From NCBI GenBank assembly GCA_023055425.1, contig JALGPY010000009.1, positions 34,081,275 to 34,145,274 on the forward strand: a DNA stretch of 64,000 nucleotides, given 5' to 3'. Within the stretch, counting starts at the first letter, position 1. The number at the start of each line of letters is the position of its first letter. The position numbers and the translations under genes are program-made. The stretch comes from Linanthus parryae. Taxonomy: Eukaryota > Streptophyta > Magnoliopsida > Ericales > Polemoniaceae. The notes under the pieces are model-generated. The model searched no databases. It saw only the letters and a list, made by a program, of their open reading frames with translations, and was not told where the DNA came from. Of this stretch, positions 11,735 through 23,750 are shown piece by piece.

Positions 11735-12290
11735 CATGTACCTTTCGATTATAATTCCTTCCATATGGGAAATTCTGTCAATTGTGATTCCTCCCATATG
11801 GGAAGTTTTGTCGATTGATAATCCTCCCATTTGGGGGTATTTATCAATAAAAACACCCTACCATATTAGGGATTGATAAATTGCTCTCGCACTCTACTGT
11901 CAATCATGCTGATAGCAATTGTGTAAGCCTATTCTCCATGATAGCAGCCGTGTTGTAAGCCTATCACCCGCTGTTAGCAAACTGCATAAGCCTATCCGCT
12001 GCGATAGCAGCTACACTCTAAGCATATCACCCGCTGATAGCAACTGCGAACAGCCTTTCAACCGCTGCGAGAAACTGCGAAAAGCCCATCACCTGCGAAT
12101 AGCAACTGCAAAAAAGCCTATCTCTCAAGATATCATCTGCAAAACCCTTCTAAGGGTTCAAAAGTAAATCTGCCAAGATAGCACTTGCAAATACCTCTAG
12201 AAGGGATTAGGGTGTCTGCCAAGATAGGACATGTGAATCCCCTAAAGGGATTAAAAGCTTATCTTCTACGATAGCAACTACTCTCGTAAT
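11735..12290 (+). repeat. degenerate tandem repeats after the Tat integrase
   Basis: Two repeat blocks follow the integrase. At 11750-11850 a unit of about 34 bp containing TCC(C/A)ATATGGGAA occurs three times. At 11910-12290 about ten units of 30-47 bp each begin with GATAGCA and most carry CTGC...AAGCCTATC. The last three units also contain AGGGATTA-type inserts. They lie in the spacer between pol and the 3' LTR and are non-coding. Confidence 0.7.
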
Positions 12291-12789
12291 ACAATTGTGT
12301 ATTGAGTTTATTCCTCAAAAGAATAACATTTATGCTTTTCTCGTGCGAAACACCCAAATTTCTTTAAATGATACTGCAGGACACTTTGCAGGACATCAAA
12401 TAATCAGAAGAAATTGTTGCAAAAGATGTGCAATTTTTTTCTCTTATTTCATAAGTAAAAATTTGTACAAGGAATTCCCAATAAGGGTACAAGGAAATAT
12501 TACAGGAGAATACATATAAGTCCGGATATAGACTTGATGTTGCGAATTGGAATGCTCCATTTTGATGGTGATGCATGATACAATGCCGAATGCGCGAAAA
12601 ATGACGCAGAAAATGTCGGATACGTGACTTAACGTGATAGCAACCCAATTCTATTTGGTTTCGGCTGTCGTTGATAGAACACATTCGTGTTTCTATGGTA
12701 AGCGATTCCGAGCCACCCGGAGCCGCCTTGTTCTATCCAAAAGTGTTTCAGACTTGTCATCTCAGGCAGCCGTGAGAGGATGGGCAGAC
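12291..12789 (+). other. Tat-type 3' internal spacer before the nested insertion
   Basis: Non-coding spacer of the outer element. No motif beyond AT-rich sequence was seen. It continues at 21472 on the other side of the nested element. Confidence 0.5.
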
Positions 12790-14418
12790 TGAAAGGTATT
12801 CTTACGTGTGTACGCAAGTGCACGGTCGAGTAATAAAGTGTGAGTATTTTTAATACTCGGGTTGTCAAATCCGACGAGGACAAGCTCGTAACAAGCTTTA
12901 ACTAACTAATTAATTGAGTTTACTAAGTAACCGGTAAAAAGTCTTGAGAATTGTGAGGTTGCCACCCCCAAACAAGTGGCTGTATGTAACGACTGAAATA
13001 GTAGAAAAGTGAATTAAGAAGAAGTTCTTAATAAATTTTGGAGAAACTAGGCAATCTATGGATCACCTAGGGGTGTTAGACAGTTCCGGATACTGTATTG
13101 AAACACGCTAATCCTAATTCAGTTATGCCAGGTAACTAGTTACTGCAATCTTCGGTCGATCTCATGCAGTTCTATGTCTCGGTCTACTTCGGGTCCTCTT
13201 GGTCCACCTCCGTCTACCGGTCCATTCTAGTAGGCTAACGACGTGCACGACAACGGGTCTCGTCGGCCCACCGTTGCACGAGTAGTCTTTACACCCACCG
13301 ATTCTACCAAAATGGCCAACCCTATCCAAATAACCTCTCATTCTCATTGATTCGGGATTGTGTTCACGTTCTCTATCAAGAACTCCACCTAAGTACTAGC
13401 AATTCCGGGTACCTACTCCATTGCTGCTAAGGATTAAGCATCAAACATGAACAATAACTAAGATGGATTAAACATTAAGTAAGAGCACAGAATCATGAAG
13501 AAAAATCATTCTCTAATGGCCATTCATCTCATAAATAGAGTGTGTCAATAACCCTGGTTTAATAATACACCAAAAACGTGAAGAAACGTCATAATCATGA
13601 ATCTAATACAGAATCAATCACAATAATCCGAAAAAGATGTCTAATTATAACCCTATTCTATCCGTAGAGCCTAGAAAAGTATCTAGCTACTCATAGGAGA
13701 TGAACAATACAATAGTTTCTCCATAGATAATAAAAGAGAAGAGAAGAAGTGATCAAACGGTGAAATCGCCAAAGCGTGGACGAATCCGTGCAATCCCCAA
13801 GCTCCAAGATGCTCCCCAATGGTGTCCCGTTGCTCTATTCCTTCTTCTTGACTCCCTCTATGCGTGAATGATGATGATTTTCGTCCCTAGGTCGTTTTTT
13901 TGTCATAACCCGTCACAAGTCTTCAGTAATTGCACAATAGCCCCCTGAAATCTACTCCTGACTTCGCCGGGCCATATCTTCTTCGTCCGAACTCGGATTT
14001 AGCTCTGTGACCTATGGTTAGAAAGCACTCGGAGTATACTTTCATTTGGCACCGGTCTCACTCCAAACTTATTTAAATAACTCCAGATAGGATCAAAATA
14101 GTGAAGACTGGTCATCCAAGCTCCTCCAATTCGGCTTCTCTTGACTCCACTTGAGCTCCCATTGTTTCCGAAGTTCGTTCCATGCCTCCTATCAACCGAT
14201 TAGAATCCGTTCCTGCCAAAACAACATGAACAAACATACCAAGCGATTATTTTTGACAAATAGCAATGAAATATGCATAGAAAACACCCGGACTAACAAT
14301 AAAGCGCATGGTGAACAACAAGTGATAAAATGACCTTTATTCTCTAACTTTGGGCTCAAATATCTCATGATAATGTGTTAAAATGGGGGTAATAGATAGC
14401 TCCTAAAATTTGCTATCA
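12790..14418 (-). repeat. 3' LTR of the nested Athila element
   Basis: On the minus strand it starts TGATAGC after the polypurine tract and ends near CTTTCA. It shares with the right copy long blocks such as TTCTTACGTGTGTACGCAAG and TAACTAACTAATTAATTGAG, differing by scattered substitutions and a few indels (for example near 13375, compared with 20400-20435). It carries no gene; short ORFs in it are chance. Confidence 0.88.
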
Positions 14419-14432
14419 AATTCCCCCACACT
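14419..14432 (-). other. polypurine tract of the nested Athila element
   Basis: The minus strand reads AGTGTGGGGGAATT immediately before the LTR start TGATAGC. This is the expected plus-strand priming site and sets the element's orientation. Confidence 0.8.
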
Positions 14433-17400
14433 ACCTTCTTGCTCGTCCCGAGCAACACGTGCTTCCAAGATTCACATATATCTTTACTTTGCCTTAGACA
14501 CAACGACTCAAACGATGGACTATGCAATCTACATGACTATGAACAATGCAACTCGATTATACACAATGCAGGAAATTAAAGAACATTTTTTTTCATTTTA
14601 GTTAGAGATTGGGAAATCTCGAAGAACAAACCGGCATGTCATAAGGCTCTCATATCCCCTAGAAGATTATATAACTTTGGTGATCGGTAGAACTTGCGGC
14701 CAGTTTCGTCAGATAGAACGAGCACGAACACTCAATAAGTTGCTTCCGCACACTCATCAAACGTATCCCTAGCACCTACCATCCGAGCTATTTATCCATG
14801 GGTTTCAATTGATGACGGCTTAGGACAGGTAGGATAGGATATTTGGAAGCGCAGTCCTAGACGTCACGATACATCTCGCAAAAACCCATTCTCACACTCC
14901 CTCACCAAAATCAACGGAACCCCACCGAATCTCACTACTCCGGCCCTCATTCCCTCAATCTTGGTGCAACGCCGTTCTCGCGGCCACAAATGTGAAGAAG
15001 TGATCAAAACTCATAGCTATTCTCCTTGGTCTTCATGAAGTTCAATTCTGGCTCCCTATTCCATTTCATTTTCAATTTTTTTTTCTCTTTTTTTTCTTTC
15101 AATTTCATTCTCAATAAGCACATGGAGCCACCAATACGATAGTAATATCCAAGGAGATCAAATATCAAGATAGATAATGTGGGGGTGGAATGTGTCAAAT
15201 CTATGTAATGAAATATAAACGTCGACACCCCCACACTCAATGTAAAGCATATCTCGAACCCGATAGTCAATGTAACACGTGATAATTCCAACCAATCCTC
15301 CTCATAACCTAAGATATAGAGAATATAAATGCAACACAAGCACGTCCTCCTAAAAGATCAACCAACCCCCACCCCATATCGTGCGGAAAGAATGTCACGC
15401 ACTACGGCACTCCACATGTGATCGTGGTTTAAGGACACGAATCACCGCCACACCGAAGTGTGATGTCGTCTCTAACTCACCCTCACATCCCCTCAAAAGA
15501 TGACATGAAATAGAATCCACTCAAGATGTATCAAATCAACTCTCCCTCAACGAACCTCCCTAACTCAACTCCCTCTATCATGACGCATATGAAGGGACCA
15601 TTATAACTAGTGATGAAAGTCACAAGGAATAGCGTCCTAGGCTAGAGGTTGTGAATAAAAGGGGTAAATGGATCAAATTTGGGTAACTAGTGGACCTAAG
15701 AGATGGAGACGGGACGTGAGGTCCCCATAAAATCACTCGCACAGCTGTTCCGTTGCCACTACGAGGAGGGTTGACGACTACCTAAATGACAGTGGTGTAG
15801 CGGTAGTAGGATAACTAGTTTGAGAGACAGCTACTCACAATCTCGAGTGCATTAGCCCTATAGCCTTCCTACTCCAGATTCTCGCGTCTACCTCACCTCA
15901 GATTGTCCTACTTCTAGGGAATTTCTATCACTTCACGCTTACTCTCTTCAATTGCCCTTTCTCAAAAAAATTCAATTTTTAGGATTTTTCAATTTTTAAT
16001 TTTTTCTTTGTTTTTGTTTTAATTATCCTAACTGTATATGCTTGGGTCAACTCGATTAACGAACAACTATTGGGTAGGGGGACTCAATATTTAAAAGTGC
16101 AACAACTATATACAATGCAAATATTTTAAAACGTGCACATGCAATCCTAACTCCGACACCTACGTGCAAACTGACTCACTAATCTACATGTAACATGGTT
16201 ATGCAATGTAAGGCAAGTAAAGATATGTGTAAACCACCCCCCCCCCCACACTTGAGATAATCATTGTCCTCAATGAATTTAGAGTGTCCCCCCAAAGACA
16301 TGATCTCAAAGTGTAAGGATTTAAAATGACAAGTGTTGCATGGCATTTTGCACGAATTGAATCATATCGTCTAGAATGATTATTTAAGGAGAGAGAGACT
16401 ATGGTACCAATGATCCCGGAGTACCATTCTTACGGGATTGGTTTTGCGAAAATTAGTCAAGAAGGACCGAGTCGGTCGACCAAATTTTCCGAAAACTTGA
16501 GCAAGTTGAAGCAAGCATACCCTTGATGTGCTCCCTGGTGTTCCCGTCTTAAGTTCCTCTTTGAGCTTTGGCCGAATCCCCCTCCAAAGAAATGAATTGC
16601 ACAATTTACGTTCTTGGAGATCTTCCTCTTTAAATTCCCTCACACTTAATCCGCTCATTATCTCAAAAGCTCAAGAGTTAATCCACTCACTATCTCAAAA
16701 ACTTCGCGATTTGGATGCGTTTTGGGTTTGGGGTGTGTTGGTGTTCTTGAGGGTTTGGAGAGGAAGAAGATGAAGACAAGGAGTGTTTGATCTAGATCGG
16801 GGAGTTAGAGGACTTGTTGGTTGGTTCTTGGCTTTAAAAATCCTCCAAAATGTCAAAATAACCCCCAAAAAGTATCAAAAATACCCCCAAAAAGTGAGCT
16901 GTCCAGCTGATTTCGGCCCCCATTTAGGCCCAAAATGGGGGCCGAAATCACTGGGAAAAAATGAAGCAGAATGGCAATTTCAATTTGGGCCGAAATAGGT
17001 TGATTTCGGCCCCCATTTCGGCCCGAAATGGGTGCCGAAATCACTGGAGTAGGCCACCTTGTTTTTGCTCTAGTTTCTTCGTCCGATCTCCGATTCGCAC
17101 GATTCTTTCACCGATGGACTCCATAGACGACGAGGAATCCATTTTTGACTAGAAAATTCCCAAAACAAGAAATTTTCCATTTCTTCTCAATTTATCTCTC
17201 TTGTGTAAAGAATCTCGCCTCCAAAGCTCTTGAACTCTATTTTCACTTCGGATTCCGATGCGTGCAACCCCGATACTCCAACTCGCTACCATGCTCCTCA
17301 TGACTAATTGGCTACTCCTAGAACTCGAGTAGCTTCTTTATCAAGCTCAATGCTCCCGGTTAGCTAGTTGTTCCTCGTTTTGCGAGCGAAATCGTGCACA

Positions 17401-17616
17401 TGCATCAAGAATGGGAATCCGGAGAGTTCTTTGGTACCTGTGTCCTGTACACTCATAGAAAATATTAAAAAAAATCTCTCTCACCCCTCACAATAAAAGA
17501 TGAAGAACTTAGAAATAAAAATGAAACAAAATATCAAACTCTACTTTACATTGTGTTGCCTCCCTAGAGGCGCTTGTAATTTAAGGTCGACAGCCCGACC
17601 CAGTTACCTCTTCCAC
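14433..17616 (-). other. post-pol spacer of the nested Athila element
   Basis: About 3.2 kb of non-coding Athila internal DNA. It begins (minus strand) with a GCTGTCGAC...ATTACAAGCGC block that also follows integrase in the third Athila element near 32380-32410, which identifies it as post-pol. It includes T- and A-rich runs at 15958-16020, a C-run near 16240 and twin hairpins at 16909-17043. No env-position ORF is preserved. Confidence 0.7.
16909..17043. repeat. two tandem copies of a GGCC-rich hairpin
   Basis: Copy 1 (16909-16950) and copy 2 (17002-17043) are each a palindrome of about 42 bp with arms GATTTCGGCCCCCATTT and AAATGGGNGCCGAAATC. A third half-site, GGGCCGAAAT, lies between them near 16987-16996. 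They sit inside the Athila spacer. Confidence 0.8.
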
Positions 17617-18507
17617 CTAGAAAGGTGGCTTGGCACGACGTGCCCTATCCTCTTGTGGTCTCTCCAGGATCTTCCATACGACCTTGTGCTTCACTTTAGG
17701 ATCAGGTGGATCTTCCTTTGTCACATCTTGAATTTGATGCACTACATGCATGGCATGTGGAACTGCTGACTGCTCCTGAGACTGTTGGGGAGTGGGATTG
17801 AAAACCCTTAAAGTCTCAAGTACATCATTGATCCTCATGATCAAATCCCCGTTCTCAACATCTATCAATGTCTGACCGGTAGCCAAGAACGGCCTTCCCA
17901 AAATAATCGGAACGTCTCCTGGCGATATATCTAGAATGACAAAATTAGCTGGGATGATGAGAATTCCAACCTTCAACAAGACATCTTCAACCACCCCATA
18001 GGCTTTCTTCGATGAATTATCTGCGAATTGCAGATTGATCCAGGTGGATCGCGCCCCTACACCTAACTTCTGAAATACCGATAGTGGCATCAGATTGACA
18101 CTAGCCCCCAAGTCACATAGGGCCTGTCCAGTGTAGGCTCCACCTAGAGTAGCTTCAATCACGAAGCTTCCTGGATCCTTCTGTTTATGAGGTAACCCAT
18201 GTAAGGCACATGAGCTAACCTTCTTAGTCAAGTCCACAGTCTGAAAGTCATCAACAACTTTCTTACCCAACACTGCATCTTTCATGAATTTAGCATACTT
18301 AGGCATCATTTTGACTGCCTCAATGAGTGGTATGTTAATGTGCAGTTTGGAGAAGATAGATACGAATTGGCTATAATCCTCAGAGTCGTATTTCTTATTC
18401 CTGATACGCAATGGAAAAGGGAGATTCTCGGAAGAAGAAAGGGGTGGAGTTACCTCATTAGTCACTTCCTCAGCTGGCGAAGTCATGCCCTTTGATTGGG
18501 GGACCAT
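17617..18507 (-). pseudogene. Athila protease with distal gag, end of the truncated coding region
   Basis: An open stretch of 296 codons encodes an Athila-type region. It has a gag-distal helix (YSQFVSIFSKLHINIPLIEA) and the retropepsin motif with DLGASVNLMPLSVF (catalytic Asp in DLGA), then VIILGRPFLATG-type sequence (PIILGRPFLATG) and a short linker. In full Athila elements RT follows; here the frame stops at 17617 and the post-pol spacer begins. The protease itself looks intact, but gag upstream is broken. Confidence 0.8.
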
Positions 18508-19720
18508 GACAGGAGTCTTCTTAGAATCTAAGACTTCATGCTCCTTTTCCTTTGATACTTCTTCTTTGGCATGACTCGGGTAGGGAGGGTAAGTCAGTGC
18601 AATCCCGCTGTGAGTAGTGATGGCTTCAGCTTGTTCCTAAGATGTATCAATACTGCGTTCCCGTGCTTTTTGTTCGAGTTGGTTCTTCAAAGACGCAATT
18701 GCAGCTTTAGCCACCTGTAGTGAAGCTGCAACAGTAGTGAACTGAGTTTGCATGGTCATCATGGGTTCACCCATCATCTTCATCATCTTTTTCATTTCTG
18801 CTAACTCTGAAGCTTTTTCCTGTTGATGCGGATACAACTCTGCAACATCTTCTTCCGGCTTTACCTCCACTGCATTCACCTGAACAGTATTGTAGGCAAT
18901 TGAGTTATGCTTCATTGGAACTGGTTTGTGGTAAGACTTTCCCATTATCTCCTCCTGCTTAACCACACATCTAACCAGCTTATATGCCCCCTCCAAATCA
19001 CAGTTGAACAGGAAATTACCCCCAGCTTCAATATCAAGCTTGTCTTTATCAGACTTGTCAAGTGCATCATAGAATACACGAATGATGTGCCCCTCGTCAA
19101 TTCTGTGGTTTGGTCATTTGCGTAACAATAGGTTGATGCGCTCCCATGCGTGGACCAATGATTCACTCTCCTGTTGTCTGAAATTCCAAATATCGTTCTG
19201 TAGCTGAATCATCCGGGAGAATGGAAAAAATCTAACCATAAACTGCGGGACACGCTCTTCCCAAGTTTTGATGGAGTTGGATGGAAAAGAGTCCAACCAA
19301 TACTCAGCTTCTCCCGTAAGGCATAAGGGAACATAATCAGTCTAAGTGCTTCGGCAGTGACCCCCTTGTAGTGGGTATAAGTACAATAATGCTGAAATTT
19401 CCCAACAAATTCATGAGGATCTTCGTCCTCAGTGCCCGCGAATGGGAACTCATCCCTCACAAAATGAATTTCCTTCAGCTTTAAGTAAAAATTCTCTGCC
19501 TGAATTGGTGTCACTACAATTTCCGGCTCAGTTCCTTTCAGGTTCACCTCAAATCCTTTGATGATTGCCTTCCCAGAGCGGTTTTAGGGCATTGAGGATG
19601 TTGCTACCCGTACTTGCTCTTCAATCTTAGCTAACCTAGCTTCTAGCTGTTCTTGGGTACGGCTGCTCGGATCTTGTCCCTATGCCAACGATTTCTGAGA
19701 AAACAGCACTAGCAAACCCA
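18508..19720 (-). pseudogene. Athila gag, broken
   Basis: Pieces in order on the minus strand are: an N-terminal coiled stretch with RTQEQLEARLAKIEEQV (about 19690-19620), the gag domain FVGKFQHYCTYTHYKG and LIMFPYALREKL (about 19420-19310), then after a frameshift MVRFFPFSRMIQLQNDIWNF, and a Lys/Met-rich C-terminal part at 18996-18637. Stops near 19588 and 18637 and at least one frameshift near 19290 inactivate it. It follows the primer binding site directly. Confidence 0.78.
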
Positions 19721-19798
19721 TGAGGCAACAAAGAGTAAACAAAACAAAAATAAAATGTAAACTAAACTAATTGCTAACTAAAACTTGTTAACCGTTGT

Positions 19799-19818
19799 CC
19801 CCGGAAACGGCGCCAAAC
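19799..19818 (-). other. primer binding site of the nested Athila element
   Basis: The minus strand reads TTGGCGCCGTTTCCGGGGAC a few bases after the 5' LTR end. It resembles the usual Athila site TGGCGCCGTTGCCGGGGA, which is commonly assigned to tRNA-Asp; that assignment is from memory. Confidence 0.75.
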
Positions 19819-19821
19819 AGT

Positions 19822-21471
19822 TGACACTTATTCTTACGTGTGTACGCAAGTGCACGATCGAGTAATAAAGTGTTAGTATTTTTAATACTCGGGTTGTCGA
19901 ATCGCACGAGGACAAGCTCGTAACAAGCTTTAACTAACTAATTAATTGAGTTTACTAAGTAACTGGTAAAAAGTGTTGAGAATTGTGAGGTTTCCACCCC
20001 CAAACAAGTGGCTGTATGTAACGACCAAAATAGTAGAAAAGTGAATTACGAAGAAGTTCTTAATAAATTTTGGAGAAACTAGGCAATCTATGGATCACCT
20101 AGGGGTGTTAGACAGTTCCGAATACTGTATTGAAACACGCTAATCCTAATTCAATTATGCCAGGTAACTAGTTACTGCAATATTTTGTCGATCTCATGCA
20201 GTTCTATGTCTCGGTCTACTTTGGGTCCTCTCGGTCAACCTCCATATACCGGTCCATTCTAGTAGGCTAACGACGTGCACGACAACGGGTCCCGTCGGCC
20301 CACCGTTGCACGAGTAGTCTTTACACCCACCGATTCTACCCAAATGGCCAACCGTATTCAAATAACCTCTCAGTCTCAATGATTCGGGATTGTAATCATG
20401 TTCTCTATCACCCTATGCCAAGTCTCCATCAAGCACTCCACCTAAGTACTAGCAATTCCGGGTACCTACTCCATTACTGCTAAGGATTAAGCATCAAACA
20501 TGAACAATAACTAAGATGGATTAAACATTAAGTAAGAACACAGAATCATGAAGAAAAATCATTCTCTAATGGCCATTCATCTCACAAATAGAGTGTGTCA
20601 ATACCCCTAGTTCAATAATACACCAAAAACGTGAAGAAACGTCATAATCATGAATCTAATACATGAATCAATCAAAATAATCCGGAAAAGATGTATAATC
20701 ATAACCCTAGGCTATCCGTAGAGCCCAGCAAAGTATCTAGCTACTCATAGTAGATGAAAAATACAATAGTTTCTCCATAGATAATAAAAGAGAAGAGAAG
20801 AAGTGATCAAACGGTGAAATCGCCAAAGCGTGGACGAATCCGTGCAATCCCCAAGCTCCAAGATGCTCCCCAATGGTGTCCCGTTGCTCTCTTCCTTTTT
20901 CTTGACTCCCTCTATGCGTGAATGATGATGATTTTCGTCCCTAGGTCGTTTTTTAGTCATAACCCGTCACAAGTCTTCAGTAATTGCACAATAGCCCCCT
21001 AAAATCTTCTCCTGACTTCACCGGGCCATATCTTCTTTGTCCGAACTCGGATTTAGCTCTGTGACCTATCGTTGGAAAGCAATCGGAGTCTACTTCCATT
21101 TGGAACCGGTCTAACTCAAAAATTATTTGTATCACTCCAGCTAGGATCAAAATAGTGCAGACTGGTCATCCAAGCTCCTCCAATTCGGCTTCTCTTGACT
21201 CCACTTGAGCTCCCATTGTTTCCGAAATTCGTTCCATGCCTCCTATTAATCGATTAGCATCCGTTCCTGCCAAAAAAACATGAAGAAACATACCAAGCAA
21301 TTATATTTGAAATTAACAATGAAATATGCATAGAAAACACTCGGACTAACAATAAAGCGCATGATGAAGAACAAGTGATAAAACCACCTTTATTCTCTAA
21401 CTTTGGGCTCAAATCTCTCATGATAATGTGGTAAAATGGAGGTAATAGATAGCTCCTAAAAGGTGCTATCA
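19822..21471 (-). repeat. 5' LTR of the nested Athila element
   Basis: Mate of the LTR at 12790-14418. On the minus strand it starts TGATAGCACC at 21471 and ends GTGTCA at 19822, next to the primer binding site. The two copies differ at roughly five of eighty bases at the gag-side end, which suggests an insertion of intermediate age. Confidence 0.88.
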
Positions 21472-22283
21472 CATACCATACCAGTCGATCTCCCCAGACC
21501 GAGCCGAATCACATGAGAGATTTCATCGGTCTTTTTGCTTTTGAGTGGACATCCCTGGCGCCGCGGATCCGGCAGGTAAGTAAGAAGGCAACCCCAATTG
21601 CTGCACATCTGGGCCCCCATGTTTAATTGCTCAAGAAAAGTGCGAGCAGAGAATGTTTTTCCAGCATACTATAAGCACCGCGAAGAGTCGAGCCTAGCAG
21701 CGAGAACTGCATACAGGCTACCTTCTTTTGGTAGATTCAAGAAGTGAAACATGCCAAGTCCGAGAAACAAAAGCGCGTCTCGTCTAAAGATGGTACCTGA
21801 GTCCCGAATCACCTCGGCGTCGACTACATCGCTGGGAGATTCAAGAAGTAAAACTACAGTGGGTTCACTTCTTGAATCTTCCAAAGAAAAATAAGCAATG
21901 TGAGAGTACCTCCCTTGCACCGGAGAATTATTTTCAAAGGAATAAGTGAGGAAGAGGAAATGGAAGCACTCCTTGGATGAATGAATCAGATCATAAGTGC
22001 CCCTTAATAGTCAAGGCTACGTGGGCATGTAGATTCTCAACAATCAAAACAGACGGTCGCGATAATTCAAGCAGAAGCGTGAATGACCACTCTTCTAGGA
22101 GATAACGTCGGAAATAAAGGTGGAACTTAACCACAACCGTAAAGTAATCTCGGTAATAGGTAGGAGTATAATAAATTGAAGCTCTCATGTCAAGAAGGGA
22201 CACGTATCATAGGCATTCAGGTGCGACGCTTTGAAAAATGCGCCACCATTATCTCTCCAGAGGCATTCAGTCGTCGTTTTTGG
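21472..22283 (+). other. Tat-type 3' internal region after the nested insertion
   Basis: Non-coding DNA between the nested Athila element and the 3' LTR of the outer element. Many short purine-rich runs occur and no polypurine tract could be picked out. No gene was seen. Confidence 0.55.
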
Positions 22284-22890
22284 CTGCTAGGTTTTTACCC
22301 TAAACTGTAACACTAGTGATGAGCCACGCGGTGCCCCGAATAAGGGACACGTGTGCAGGCGTCGTGCATGCGAAGGAGTGCGAGGCAGGGTCCTTCGCAT
22401 ATGCACCTTATGCTAGAGGGACTTGGGGTGTGAGTGGAATGGATACTAGAGTAAGTATTGTCGCGTGAGAGGTGCAAAAATCACAGGCGACCCTCGTATG
22501 TTATCCTTATACCTGCGAACAGACTGTCACGTCCCCGAGATTGCAAACCATGATTCCTACATATACGGGCCGCGAGTCGCTCAATTAGGCTGACCTTAGG
22601 GCCACGAGAGGTTCCATTACCATCGTGTGTGCTCACCCACGTCCATCTAATGGCCTTTATATATAGAGGAATCTGCCCCATTCATAACAACACACAACAC
22701 TGACGACACTTCTGATCAACAATCTCAGCTCAGGCTATCACTGTCTCCCCTCTGGATAACATACGTTGCATTACTCTTACCCCATACCTACTATCATTCT
22801 CAGGCCCTCAAACAAGTTAACCAAGTATTGTGTGTTTTGTTCTTCTGCTTACAGGTACACAGGCGAGCTGCTCCAGACTCCCCCATTGTC
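22284..22890 (+). repeat. 3' LTR of the Tat-type element
   Basis: It corresponds to 5321-5947, with the same order of blocks. It lacks an insert of about 30 bp present in the left copy near 5400-5430. TATAA follows it, as also precedes the left LTR. Confidence 0.75.
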
Positions 22891-23750
22891 TATAAAAAGA
22901 CAATGAAGAATCAAGATAAATGAGAAAAAAAAAAAGATGAAGTCAATTTCATTTTCTAGTGATGAGAAACAAACTAGTGTTTTGATTTTTATTTGTTTTG
23001 ACATGGGTAATTATTGCATTATCGTAAAATATATTCCACGAGTTCCTTTTCTCACCGAATCCCACCATTTTTTGGTGAGAAATATAAAGTGGTATACAGT
23101 GAGATTTTCTCTTTCACACCAACTCTGACATAAGTATTAATCCAAACATGGACGAGAAACCTATTTCTCACCAATTCTTTTCTATTCTTATTAAACCTCG
23201 GGGCACCTCCAGGAAAGGGACAATCGTGGGATGGGAAAGAAAATGGTTTATTCAAATCCTCGGTTGAGGAAAGTCATGGGATGGGAAATAATTTGTATTC
23301 GTAGATGTCTAGATTCTTAACCACGTTTTCATTATGCTATTACATCAAATGGCAAGATTGTATACTGTGTAATTTTGGGAAAGTTTTGTACTTATATCAT
23401 GTATTTTGGTTATTTGATGAGGGCATTTTTGTACTCCAACTTGTGCCCAACCCATATCATACCTTATAACATGGGGAGGTGGTATATGATTTGCAGAAAA
23501 TTAAGGTAAATATAGCGGAAGGAGATAAGGTGGGATATGATATCCCCTCCTGTATCCCCCGTTTTGATTGGGAGGGGGTACCATATCATATCACACCCTC
23601 GTATCCTCTACCCAAACGAGGCCCTAAGGGGAAGGGTAAGGTCATCTCCAACAGAAGTCCACCCCCTCCTCTTTACCTTCACTTTGATCTCAGGGATTCA
23701 CTTTTCCTCCCTTTTACCTTCTGATATGATTTCTTACGACCGCTAGTGCA
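22891..23750. other. AT-rich intergenic DNA with an imperfect hairpin
   Basis: No gene was seen. An imperfect palindrome lies at 23530-23605 (GGGATATGATATCCCCTCC against GGAGGGGGTACCATATCATA), and the end near 23610-23625 (ACCCAAACGAGGCCCTAA) looks like a Tourist-type terminus. It is probably MITE debris. Confidence 0.45.

Larger units (their letters stand above)
12790..21471 (-). mobile_element. Athila-type Gypsy element lacking RT, RNase H and integrase
   Basis: LTRs at 12790-14418 and 19822-21471 are closely similar. On the minus strand the order is 5' LTR (right), primer binding site, gag, protease, spacer, polypurine tract, 3' LTR (left). Protease runs straight into the post-pol spacer near 17617, so RT to integrase has been deleted. 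The flanks CAGAC (12785-12789) and CATAC (21472-21476) match at four of five bases, as expected for an aged 5-bp target duplication. The element interrupts the 3' internal region of the Tat-type element. Confidence 0.87.
5321..22890 (+). mobile_element. degenerate Ty3/Gypsy retrotransposon of Tat type, interrupted by an Athila element
   Basis: Two related terminal repeats, 5321-5947 and about 22284-22890, share blocks such as ACCCTAAACTGTAAC, GGGACACGTGTGCAG and GCGAGGCAGGGTCCTTCGCA. Between them, in plus orientation, are remnants of gag, protease, reverse transcriptase, an RNase H tether, a second RNase H and integrase, in Gypsy order. The second RNase H before integrase is typical of the Tat lineage. 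All coding parts carry stops and frameshifts. TATAA flanks both outer ends (5316-5320 and 22891-22895) and is a candidate target duplication. An 8.7-kb element at 12790-21471 is nested in the 3' internal region, leaving about 8.9 kb of the host element. Confidence 0.8.

Noticed and set aside
15004..15339. A 111-codon ORF with hydrophobic segments
   Set aside because: It lies in AT-rich Athila spacer with Lys/Phe runs from simple sequence and has no supporting context.
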